Assembly: GCA_945863085.1 (NCBI GenBank)
Contig: CAMBCD010000039.1
Location: 1 to 13,052 of the forward strand
Source of the DNA: Bordetella parapertussis
GTDB taxonomy: Bacteria; Pseudomonadota; Gammaproteobacteria; Burkholderiales; SG8-41
Length of the DNA: 13,052 bases
Direction: 5' to 3'
The notes under the pieces are model-generated. The model ran no database searches. It was given only the letters and a program-made list of their open reading frames with translations, and was not told the DNA's origin. A program made the position numbers and the translations under genes. This document shows, in pieces, positions 6,566 to 13,052 of this stretch (positions within the stretch are counted from its first letter, which is position 1; each line of letters starts with the position of its first letter).

Positions 6566-7610
6566 CAGGGATGGCCAATAGGCAGTCACTGGCGCTGCCA
6601 ATGTGGCGTTCGCAGCCTTCGTGGCCGCAAGGCACACACCCGGCGCGGCCCTGGACGAGCTGCACATTGCCGACGCGCTGATCGCCGAGCCGGCGCCATG
6701 GATTGGTATTCGCGGGATGGCCTTTGGGCCAGGGGCCCCATTTCACCGGCTCGGAGGGTCCGAACAGCGCGATGGTCGGCACCCCTGTCGCGGCCGCCAT
6801 GTGTGTAACCGCAGTGTCGGGCCCGACGTAAAACTGCGCGCGGGTCAGCAATGCGGCCGTGCCACCCAGCGTCAGTTTCCCGGCGGTATTGATCACGCCT
6901 TCCGGCAATTGCTTTGCGATCGCATCGACGTACGCGCGTTCGTCCGCGCCGGGGCCGCCGGTCAGTGCGACGCGTATGCCGTTATCCAGCAGCCAGCGCG
7001 CAACCTCAATCCAGCCCTGCTGATGCCACATCTTGTAGCGGAACTTCGGATAAGGGTGCAGCACGGCCAGCGCGCCACAGGTTTTGCCAAGTAGCGCATC
7101 CACTGCGGTCATGTCCTCCGGACGCCAGGACACCAGCGCGTCAGGGATTGCCGTTATGTCCAGAACATCGGCCAGAGCCAGATACGAGCGCACGGTATGC
7201 GTGTTTACGGCGTCCAGAGGTGCCCATTGATCGAGCAGCATTTGTTTCCAGCGCTGTCCTTGCTGGTCGAGCAGCAGGCCGATGCGGCGCCGGCCCGCGA
7301 GCCAGGCATACAGCGTCGGCCGGTCGCCGGGCAGCAGTGACAGCGCGAGGTCGTAACGTTTAATGAGCCGCAGGATCAATGCGGCATGCTGCAGGAAGCA
7401 GGGGCGTTCCGGCACCGTATGCACGGCATGCAGGTCGGGATTGCCGAGCAGCACGCCCTGCGTGCCGTCGAATACCAGGGCCTCGATCTGTGCATCGGGC
7501 CAGGCCTGTTTCAGCGAACGGATCAGCGGCGTCGCCAGCAAAACGTCACCGATGCGGCGCGTGACTATGACCAAGACGCGGCGCGGGATGCCGGACGCAG
7601 CGATGTTCAA
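6525..7610 (-). CDS. Glycosyltransferase family 9 (heptosyltransferase-like)
   Basis: This 361-residue protein has the two-domain layout of GT9/heptosyltransferases. TRRIGDVLLATP at 17-28 is the N-terminal signature, with Asp22 at the position of the conserved catalytic acid. The C-terminal domain has the strand/loop ALTGGPGADE (215-224), then VGPDTAVTHMAAATGVPT (262-279) and ALFGPSEP (281-288), the nucleotide-sugar binding block. A Cys-rich tail (CVPC at 325-328, Cys333 and Cys343) is common in this family and may bind metal or be structural. The likely job is adding a heptose or related sugar to the LPS inner core from ADP-heptose, in the cytoplasm. The start is a TTG that overlaps the upstream GT2 stop (TTGA), with a weak GGGAA about nine bases ahead and no in-frame ATG nearby. 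The last residues are encoded in the AT-rich junction. Whether it corresponds to a specific Waa enzyme cannot be told from sequence alone. Confidence 0.9.
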   Translation of the reverse strand: MNIAASGIPRRVLVIVTRRIGDVLLATPLIRSLKQAWPDAQIEALVFDGTQGVLLGNPDLHAVHTVPERPCFLQHAALILRLIKRYDLALSLLPGDRPTLYAWLAGRRRIGLLLDQQGQRWKQMLLDQWAPLDAVNTHTVRSYLALADVLDITAIPDALVSWRPEDMTAVDALLGKTCGALAVLHPYPKFRYKMWHQQGWIEVARWLLDNGIRVALTGGPGADERAYVDAIAKQLPEGVINTAGKLTLGGTAALLTRAQFYVGPDTAVTHMAAATGVPTIALFGPSEPVKWGPWPKGHPANTNPWRRLGDQRVGNVQLVQGRAGCVPCGHEGCERHIGSASDCLLAIPAKMIINRLKSNTY

Positions 7611-8359
7611 CGCGGCGGGTTCCCGTGCAGCATCAGTTTGACGTAACGATAATAAGAGCCTTCCGCGTTGGCAATCGCCAGCATCAGGCCTTCGCGCCCA
7701 TCGAGGAAGCCGGCACGCAATACATAGGTGCGGAAAAAAGCCCAGCCGCCATGCAGCAATGCAGTCCAGAGCGAGGCACGACGACCGCGCGCATGAAGGT
7801 CACGTGCGCTGGCCGTGGAATACAGGTTCATTTTGTTGACCAGCTGATGCAGGTCGGTCACGGTTTCGTGCATCAGCGGTTGCTGCAATTTGCGGATGGT
7901 GCCGTCGACGATCAGCCGTTCATGCACCAGGTCGTCGGAGAATCGCGCGCTGCCGCGTTGAAACAGGCGGATCACATAATCCGGCCACCAGCCGGAATGT
8001 TTCATGTTGCGCCCGCAAAAGCTCGAGCTGCGCGGGAGGGTGTAAGCGGGTGCTGCAGCGGCGCTGTTGATGGCCGCCCGGATTTCGTCGCGCAGCTCTG
8101 CTGTGACCCATTCGTCGGTATCTATGGAGAACACCCAGTCGCCGTGCGCGGCATCCAGCGCACGATTTTTCTGCACGCCGAAGCCGGGCCAATCCGTGGT
8201 GACGATGACTTTCGCGCCGAGTTCGCGGCAGATATCCTGCGTATCGTCAGTGCTGCCGGAATCAACAACGATGATTTCGTCGGCCCAGGCGACAGATTCC
8301 AGGCAGCGCCGGATCATGGTGCCGGCATTTTTGGCGATGATGATTACTGAAATGCGCAT
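7607..8359 (-). CDS. Glycosyltransferase family 2, WaaE/KdtX-like LPS core enzyme
   Basis: This 250-residue, soluble GT-A fold enzyme starts with ATG. It begins MRISVIIIAKNA, has VDSGSTDDT with Asp33 and the following acidic pair (32-40), FGVQKNRAL (60-68), and the metal-binding DxD as DTD at 80-82. HSGWWPDYVIRLF (121-133) and the late HE at 164-165 match the WaaE/KdtX group, which adds glucose or a similar hexose to heptose I of the inner core. The size is typical of that group. The gene follows a 52-base gap that carries an inverted octamer repeat, and it has no convincing ribosome-binding site. Its stop overlaps the GT9 start. Together with the GT9 enzyme and the O-antigen ligase-like gene upstream, it makes a small LPS-core segment at the end of the right arm. 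The donor and acceptor are inferred from the family. Confidence 0.9.
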   Translation of the reverse strand: MRISVIIIAKNAGTMIRRCLESVAWADEIIVVDSGSTDDTQDICRELGAKVIVTTDWPGFGVQKNRALDAAHGDWVFSIDTDEWVTAELRDEIRAAINSAAAAPAYTLPRSSSFCGRNMKHSGWWPDYVIRLFQRGSARFSDDLVHERLIVDGTIRKLQQPLMHETVTDLHQLVNKMNLYSTASARDLHARGRRASLWTALLHGGWAFFRTYVLRAGFLDGREGLMLAIANAEGSYYRYVKLMLHGNPPR

Positions 8360-8365
8360 AAGTAC

Positions 8366-8435
8366 GTGATTAGGTTACTAAGTGATTAAGTGGTTAATGC
8401 GAATCACCTAATTACTTAATCACCCGATAATCACT
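8366..8435. repeat. Inverted array of degenerate GTGATTAA octamers
   Basis: On the + strand four octamers lie head to tail: GTGATTAG (8366), GTTACTAA (8374), GTGATTAA (8382) and GTGGTTAA (8390). After a short spacer the same unit appears inverted: AATCAC (8402-8407, partial), CTAATTAC (8408), TTAATCAC (8416) and ATAATCAC (8427). The arms 8382-8396 and 8409-8423 can pair over 15 bases with two G-T pairs. The array fills the gap between the ligase-like gene and the GT2 gene, and extends into the end of the former, supplying its stop codon. There is no T-run as in an intrinsic terminator. It could be a small mobile or slippage-derived intergenic repeat, a transcript stabiliser or a protein-binding site. 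Confidence 0.75.
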
Positions 8436-9647
8436 CGATTTTAACCCCGCAAACAGCAACGCCGTCAGCCACGCATACAGCAGCCCTTCGGTATGGTCGA
8501 GCAGCGCGGAGTTGAGCATGCAGATAATAATGGTCATCACCACCAGGCCCTGCGCCAACCCGCGTTCCAATGGGGTGGGCAACAGCGGTGCAAATCGCCA
8601 TTGCTGCCAGAGCAGCCAGAGTAGCGCAGCCAGTCCGAAGACACCAATATGGATGGTGACCAGCATGAATTCATTATGGGGATTGCGCGAAAATGTCTGA
8701 CCGGTACCTTTGACCTGTTTCGCATATGCCGCAGGAAAACCACCGGTGCCGTAACCCAGGAAAGGTTGTTTCTGGATCAGGGTCAGGGTGTTGCGGTAGA
8801 ACTCCATCCGGAAGCCGGTCGACGTCGTTGCGGGACGGTCGGCGTGCTCCTTGTGCAGTTCCTGGATGATTTGTTTGACCCGTGTCTGGAATGGGCCGGG
8901 AATCAGGCTGAGCGCGGTGACCACGCAAATGGCCGAGCCAACGGCAACTGCCATGCCGCGGAATCGTGCACGCTGCCAGCCGAACAGCAGCACCAGCGCA
9001 ATCAGCAGAATGTAACCGGTCGCGCCTTCGACCATCAGCATGATATTGGTCACGGCCAGCACGCCCATGACACTCCAGCCGATTTTGCCGGTGCGGCTGC
9101 GTGCACTGCAGCACAGCCAGGCAAACAGGAAGCAGGAAAACGCCATCAGGATGTTATGAGTCAGTCGGAATTTGAAAACAACGGGGGACTCCGGCGTGCC
9201 ATTCAGCCACGGATTGGGGGGAATCAGGCCAATTTTTATCGCGCAGGAAATCAGCAGCACCAAGGCCAGGCCACAGGCCAGCGCACGCAAACCCTGTTCC
9301 CGCCCGGATGCAGCGATAAACGCCCAGCCCAGCACCGGAATCAACGCGAGGTCGAGGTATTTCAGCAGATAAAGTTTTGCATCACCCGGTGCCGCGTTGC
9401 CGTACAGCGTGCCGGCGAGCAGTAGGGTGAACAACAGCAGGGCCGCGCGGTACACGGGATTGGCCCAGGCGAAGATCAGTTTGTCGCGGTACCGGGCGCC
9501 GACCAGCCAGGCGAACAGAATGAAAGCCAGCAGCACGTTATCCAAGGCAATCGAAAGCGGGATCGAAGTGCCGATGACGATGGTGCTCCAGCGGCCGAGC
9601 GCACTGGTTCCGGCAGTAAAGTGTTGCAATGCGCCGGCACTGTTCAT
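8412..9647 (-). CDS. O-antigen ligase/polymerase family membrane protein (WaaL/Wzy-type)
   Basis: This 411-residue protein has about ten to twelve membrane segments and one long periplasmic loop (about 250-330), the Wzy_C layout. The loop carries FRMEFYRN (279-286) with Arg280, and RNPHNEFM (321-328) with His324. This Arg/His pattern is the conserved catalytic feature of WaaL ligases. LGYGTGGF (297-304) is another family motif. The enzyme moves a finished glycan from undecaprenyl diphosphate to lipid A-core on the periplasmic face. Polymerase Wzy shares the fold, so a polymerase role remains possible; the adjacent LPS core genes make ligase more likely. The ATG overlaps the stop of the dehydratase gene (ATGA), with GGAG further upstream. 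The C-terminal residues SSDYRVIK and the TAA stop are encoded by the octamer repeat, suggesting that the original 3' end was replaced. Confidence 0.87.
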   Translation of the reverse strand: MNSAGALQHFTAGTSALGRWSTIVIGTSIPLSIALDNVLLAFILFAWLVGARYRDKLIFAWANPVYRAALLLFTLLLAGTLYGNAAPGDAKLYLLKYLDLALIPVLGWAFIAASGREQGLRALACGLALVLLISCAIKIGLIPPNPWLNGTPESPVVFKFRLTHNILMAFSCFLFAWLCCSARSRTGKIGWSVMGVLAVTNIMLMVEGATGYILLIALVLLFGWQRARFRGMAVAVGSAICVVTALSLIPGPFQTRVKQIIQELHKEHADRPATTSTGFRMEFYRNTLTLIQKQPFLGYGTGGFPAAYAKQVKGTGQTFSRNPHNEFMLVTIHIGVFGLAALLWLLWQQWRFAPLLPTPLERGLAQGLVVMTIIICMLNSALLDHTEGLLYAWLTALLFAGLKSSDYRVIK

Positions 9648-11455
9648 TGCGGCTGGTACTCCGGAATCCAGCCCGCCAGTTCGGTGCGCACGGTTGCATC
9701 ATCGGGCAGTGTTGTGCGTCCCAGCCATGGCGCCAGCTGGTCCGGCAGATCAGCCGGCGCAGGACGTGCCCTGGCAATGCGCAGTTTCGGATGCGGCGTT
9801 GGCAGTGAATTTTCATCTGCAGCCAACACTTCTTCATAGAGTTTTTCGCCGGGGCGCAGCCCGGTGTAAACGATCTTGATGTCGTTTTCATCGAATCCGG
9901 AGAGCCGGATCATGTCGCGTGCGAGATCGGCTATTTTGACCGGCTCGCCCATGTCGAGCACAAAAATCTCGCCGCTGCCGCCCATCAGCCCCGCCTGCAT
10001 CACCAGTTGCACCGCTTCCGGGATGGACATGAAAAAGCGGGTGATCTCCGGGTGGGTCACGGTTACCGGGCCACCGGCGGCGATCTGTTCGCGGAACTTG
10101 GGGATCACGCTGCCGGTTGAGCCGAGCACGTTGCCGAAACGCACGATGACAAAGCGTGTGCCGCCGCGCTGCTGCAGCGACTGGCAGACCAGCTCCGCCA
10201 TGCGTTTGGTGGCGCCCATCACATTGGTCGGGTTGACCGCCTTGTCGGTGGAAATTAACACGAATTTTTCGACGCCGTTCGTGATCGCCGCCTCGGCGAG
10301 CACGCGTGTACCCATTACATTGTTGAGTACTGCCTGCCAGGCATTTTCGTTTTCCATCAGCGGCACATGTTTGTAGGCCGCGGCATGGAAAATGACGGTG
10401 GGCTTGAGTGCCGACAGCAATTGCTGCATGCGCTGTGCATCCTTGACGTCACCGATCACCGGGCTGATCGCGACCCCGGGCATCTGGCGCAGGAATTCCT
10501 GCTCCATGGTGTACAGCGGGAATTCGCTGCTCTCGAGCAGCACGATGCGCTGTGGCTGGTAACGCGCGACCTGCCGGCACAGTTCGGCGCCGATCGAGCC
10601 GCCGGCCCCGGAAACCAGCACCGTGCGCGCACCCAGCCACTCGCGCAATCCGGCCGTGTCCAGCCTGACCGGGTCGCGGCCGAGCAGGTCGTCGAGTTCG
10701 ACGTTGCGGATCTGCGATACCGTGACGCGACCGCTGATCAGGTCTTCGAACGAAGGTACCGTCAGCACCTGCAGTCCGGCGGCGCGCGCGACTTCGACAG
10801 CGCGCCGGCGCTCACTGTGATTGGCTTCCGGCATGGCGATGATGGCGTGCCGTGCATTCAGCCGCCGTTGTACCACCGGCAGATCGCTGATGGCGCCGTA
10901 GACTGTAGCACCGTGGATCTGGCGGCGGTGGTGGGTGCTGTCGTCGTCGAATACGCCGACCACGCGCCATTGCGGGCTGCGCGCCAGCTCCTTGATCAGG
11001 CTTGCCGCGGCTTCGGTGGCGCCGAGCACCAGCACCGGTTCGCGACCTGCGGCGATCAGCGCGCCGAGGCTGCGTTCTTTCCAGCCGCGATAAACCAGCC
11101 GGCTGCCGCCCATGATCATCACCAGCAACAGCGGGCTGGTGATCAGCACCGAGCGCGGCACGGTAAATTGCAGCATGAACAATGCGGCCGCAACGGCCAG
11201 TGCACCGCCGCTGACGGCAAGAATGATGCGCTGCAGATCGGGCAGGCTGGCAAAACGCCAGATACCGCGATAGAGCCCGGAGATCAGGAAGAACAGGGCA
11301 TACAGAGGTACGACCCACTGCACGGATTGCCAGGCTTGTTCGGAATAAAACTCGGGCAGTTCCAGGTTGAAACGCAGCCAGAAGGCGAGCAGCCAGGCGA
11401 CAGCCACAGCCGTGAGATCGTGTGCAATCGCGAGCAGGGTGCGGATATTAAACAT
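9644..11455 (-). CDS. wbpM: Membrane-bound nucleotide-sugar 4,6-dehydratase (WbpM/CapD/FlaA1 type)
   Basis: This 603-residue protein comes from the ATG at 11455. Four membrane segments span residues 1 to about 120, followed by a first Rossmann-like domain (VLVLGATEAA at 142-151). The catalytic SDR domain starts at about 278 with GAGGSIG (283-289). HAAAYKHVP (358-366) and STDKAVNPTNVMGATK (402-417) follow. Met413 stands where ordinary SDRs have Tyr, with Lys417 four residues on, the altered Ser-Met-Lys arrangement of WbpM. RPGEKLYEE (534-542) is near the C-terminus. WbpM converts UDP-GlcNAc to UDP-4-keto-6-deoxy-GlcNAc, the precursor of QuiNAc and FucNAc. An in-frame TTG at 11488 would add 11 residues, but it has no ribosome-binding site and the family starts directly before helix 1. 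The ATG overlaps the WbpL-like gene by eight bases. The order WbpV-WbpL-WbpM matches known O-antigen loci. The sugar specificity is inferred. Confidence 0.92.
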   Translation of the reverse strand: MFNIRTLLAIAHDLTAVAVAWLLAFWLRFNLELPEFYSEQAWQSVQWVVPLYALFFLISGLYRGIWRFASLPDLQRIILAVSGGALAVAAALFMLQFTVPRSVLITSPLLLVMIMGGSRLVYRGWKERSLGALIAAGREPVLVLGATEAAASLIKELARSPQWRVVGVFDDDSTHHRRQIHGATVYGAISDLPVVQRRLNARHAIIAMPEANHSERRRAVEVARAAGLQVLTVPSFEDLISGRVTVSQIRNVELDDLLGRDPVRLDTAGLREWLGARTVLVSGAGGSIGAELCRQVARYQPQRIVLLESSEFPLYTMEQEFLRQMPGVAISPVIGDVKDAQRMQQLLSALKPTVIFHAAAYKHVPLMENENAWQAVLNNVMGTRVLAEAAITNGVEKFVLISTDKAVNPTNVMGATKRMAELVCQSLQQRGGTRFVIVRFGNVLGSTGSVIPKFREQIAAGGPVTVTHPEITRFFMSIPEAVQLVMQAGLMGGSGEIFVLDMGEPVKIADLARDMIRLSGFDENDIKIVYTGLRPGEKLYEEVLAADENSLPTPHPKLRIARARPAPADLPDQLAPWLGRTTLPDDATVRTELAGWIPEYQPQ

Positions 11456-12431
11456 GCCTTGCCCGTTGTGCGCGCCAGGCACGTTCAATGACAGCGATTA
11501 ACCCAACATACAGCAAACCCGTTGCCGCCAGCGCCACATACTGCAGGGTCGCGGCGAGCGTCATGATCCACAGCGCCGCCAGCCCGCATGCGGTCATCAA
11601 TGCATATTCAGCGAACGCGGTACCGCGGTGGCCCAGGCCGAGCTGCACCAGTCGCTGGTAATAATGATCGCGATGCGCTTCCCAGACGCGGGCGCCCGAC
11701 AACAGGCGGCGCGCCAGGGTCACGCTGGCATCGACGATGAACGGCGAAAACACCAGCAGTGGAAACCACCAGGTCCAGTCGTGCTGCAGCCAGCCGGTGA
11801 TGCCGAATGCCGCGGCGAGGAAGCCCAGCGGCACCGCGCCGGCGTCTCCGAGAAATATGCGCGCTGGATGAAAGTTGTACAGCAAAAATCCCGCAGCGGC
11901 CGCGGCCACTGCGAGGTTCAGCAGCGCGAACTGCGTGCTGCCGGCGAGCCATGCCGCTGCGGCATATGCCAGGAAACCGGACACCGCCATGCCGCCGGCC
12001 AGTCCGTCGGAGCCGTCCATGAAATTATAGAGGTTGCACATCCAGCCGATGGCGAGCGCCGCGACCGCGAGCAGCAGTATGGATTCCTGCACGTCAATCA
12101 GGGTCACTGCCGCCAGCGCGGCGGCAAGGAGGTGGGTGGCAAGGCGCACGGCAGCGGACAGGCCGCGCAGATCGTCCAGCAGTGAAACCGCGATCAGCAA
12201 CGCCAGTGCTGTCCAGAATCCCCAAGGCATTTGCGGGGTAGCGTATGCCCAGCCCGCGGCCACGCCGAGCAGCAGGCCGATGCCGCCGGTGCGCGGCACC
12301 GGCGTGGTGTGCAGCGACCGTGCATTGGGTTTATCCAGCGCGAGACGTGCTGCGCGGCTGCGTGCCAGCCAGCCGACGGTCAGCGCTGCGACGGAAAATG
12401 CGATCAGTGAAATGAAAATGGCTGGCCACAC
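11448..12431 (-). CDS. Polyprenyl-phosphate sugar-1-phosphate transferase (WecA/WbpL-like, GT4/MraY family)
   Basis: This 327-residue integral membrane enzyme has about ten helices. It transfers HexNAc-1-phosphate from the UDP-sugar to undecaprenyl phosphate, the first step of glycan assembly. Seen motifs are HTTPVPRTGG (41-50), LLDDLRG (84-90) with the Asp pair 86-87 (magnesium site), NLYNFMDGSDGLAGG (133-147) with Asp139 and Asp142, FLGDAGA (193-199) with Asp196, and HRDHYYQRL (253-261), the cytoplasmic HxxH-type loop that shapes sugar choice. The start is GTG at 12431, chosen because the first helix begins directly after it and no other start lies close. No ribosome-binding site is evident. 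The gene is followed by the WbpM-like dehydratase and preceded by a WbpV-like reductase. That suggests a 6-deoxy sugar such as QuiNAc or FucNAc as substrate, as for WbpL, rather than GlcNAc as for WecA. Confidence 0.92.
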   Translation of the reverse strand: MWPAIFISLIAFSVAALTVGWLARSRAARLALDKPNARSLHTTPVPRTGGIGLLLGVAAGWAYATPQMPWGFWTALALLIAVSLLDDLRGLSAAVRLATHLLAAALAAVTLIDVQESILLLAVAALAIGWMCNLYNFMDGSDGLAGGMAVSGFLAYAAAAWLAGSTQFALLNLAVAAAAAGFLLYNFHPARIFLGDAGAVPLGFLAAAFGITGWLQHDWTWWFPLLVFSPFIVDASVTLARRLLSGARVWEAHRDHYYQRLVQLGLGHRGTAFAEYALMTACGLAALWIMTLAATLQYVALAATGLLYVGLIAVIERAWRAQRARHV

Positions 12432-12455
12432 GGTGTGCTGGGTCAGGGCGCGACC

Positions 12456-13052
12456 TTAATTTTGACTCTGATGATACCACTGCGCAGTTGCCTTAAGTCC
12501 TTGATCCAGCGAGTATCGTGGCTGCCAGCCGATTGCCTGCCGCAGGGCGGAACCGTCTACTGCCAGCGATCCGGTCAGGCGCATCGCAGCCGCGCGTTTA
12601 CCCAGCAATGCTGCGCTGAAATGGAGCAAAGCCGGCGGGCAGGGCAGCAACCGCGGGGATAGTTCCAGTGCGGCAGCGAGTTTGCGGATCAGCGCCGGTG
12701 TCGACACATCCTCGCCGTCGCTGACCAGCCAGGTTTTTCCGGCGGCGGCAGGCGCATCGATGCAGGTGATGATGGCGTCCACCAGGTTGCCGACATAAAC
12801 CAGGCTGCGCCGGTTCTCTATCGAAGCCAGCGGAAGCGGTGTGCCGCGCTCGACCGCCTGTAGCAATCGCAGGAAGTTGCCCTTGACCCCCGGGCCGTAG
12901 ACCAGCGGCGGACGCAGGATCACGATGTCCATGCCGGTGTCGGAGCCGATCTGCAGCAGCGCATCCTCGGCTTCGCGTTTGCTGATGCCGTAGGCATCCA
13001 GCGGCTGCGGTGCATCGTTTGCAGTGAATGGATGTTCGCCGGTGGTCTCGCC
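12456..13052 (-). CDS. NAD-dependent sugar-nucleotide epimerase/reductase (WbpV-like), 5' partial
   Basis: The reading frame runs through to the right edge, leaving 198 residues of the C-terminal part. Visible residues 1-5 are GETTG, and the catalytic YxxxK is DAYGISK, with Tyr at visible residue 21 (bases 12990-12992) and Lys at 25. RPPLVYGPGVKGNF follows at about 47-60, then NRRSLVYVGN at 84-93. This is the extended short-chain dehydrogenase pattern. About 115 residues, including the NAD-binding GxxGxxG, should lie outside the window. The ATG at 12932 cannot be the start, since it falls after the catalytic pair. In this gene order the best model is WbpV, which reduces UDP-4-keto-6-deoxy-GlcNAc to UDP-QuiNAc. 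WbpK (UDP-FucNAc) or a 4-epimerase would look alike. The gene ends 24 bases before the WbpL-like start. Confidence 0.88.
   Translation of the reverse strand, partial: GETTGEHPFTANDAPQPLDAYGISKREAEDALLQIGSDTGMDIVILRPPLVYGPGVKGNFLRLLQAVERGTPLPLASIENRRSLVYVGNLVDAIITCIDAPAAAGKTWLVSDGEDVSTPALIRKLAAALELSPRLLPCPPALLHFSAALLGKRAAAMRLTGSLAVDGSALRQAIGWQPRYSLDQGLKATAQWYHQSQN

Noticed and set aside
8366..8435. CRISPR array or intrinsic terminator at the octamer repeats
   Set aside because: The units are eight bases, degenerate, without spacers of constant length, and half are inverted, which excludes CRISPR. The stem is AT-rich and lacks a following T-run, so an intrinsic terminator is not supported.
11456..11488. 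TTG start at 11488 for the dehydratase, adding 11 residues
   Set aside because: It has no ribosome-binding site, the added residues do not look like the family N-terminus, and the ATG at 11455 begins just before the first membrane helix.
10367..11491. Plus-strand open frame of 374 codons opposite the dehydratase gene
   Set aside because: It is a shadow of the WbpM-like gene, with low-complexity Gln/Arg/Ala/His composition and no motif. The plus-strand frames 8649-9425, 7625-8350 and 5231-6253 were rejected for the same reason.
12930..12932. ATG as the start of the right-edge epimerase/reductase
   Set aside because: The frame stays open to 13052, and the catalytic YxxxK (12978-12992) lies upstream of this ATG, so the gene continues past the edge.

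Overview
The window is GC-rich bacterial DNA packed with polysaccharide and lipopolysaccharide genes. It has no RNA genes, insertion sequences, CRISPR or phage-like features. The gene set is a WbpV/WbpL/WbpM-type initiation module, an O-antigen ligase-like protein, WaaE-like and heptosyltransferase-like enzymes, and a WecE transaminase. This points to a Gram-negative proteobacterium. A betaproteobacterium is my guess from general resemblance, and no marker gene here settles it.

The layout is two converging gene trains that meet at about 6520. Left arm (+ strand, 1-6518): an ArnE-like small membrane protein cut by the window edge, a methyltransferase with an N-terminal zinc ribbon, WecE (dTDP-4-keto-6-deoxyglucose transaminase), an MBOAT O-acyltransferase, a membrane-anchored SGNH-like protein and an ArnT-like membrane glycosyltransferase. 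Four of the five junctions are stop/start overlaps of 1-4 bases and the fifth is an 18-base gap, so this looks like one operon.

Right arm (- strand, 13052 down to 6525): a partial sugar-nucleotide reductase/epimerase (WbpV-like), a WbpL-like polyprenyl-phosphate sugar-phosphate transferase, a WbpM-like 4,6-dehydratase, an O-antigen ligase/polymerase-like protein, a WaaE-like GT2 glycosyltransferase and a GT9 heptosyltransferase-like protein. Most of these also overlap. One 52-base gap, before the GT2 gene, holds an unusual array of inverted octamer repeats. No stretch over 300 bases lacks a gene.

Likely joint function (inference): the right arm makes a UDP-6-deoxy-HexNAc sugar, loads it on undecaprenyl phosphate to start a glycan, ligates the finished glycan and extends the LPS core. 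The left arm looks like a decoration module. It would make a 4-amino-6-deoxy sugar (Fuc4N type), possibly methylate a sugar or carrier, move a lipid-linked sugar across the inner membrane, attach it by an ArnT-like transferase, and O-acylate the surface glycan by an MBOAT/SGNH pair. Each family is known. The combination on the left arm is the least ordinary part. I see no wholly new system.
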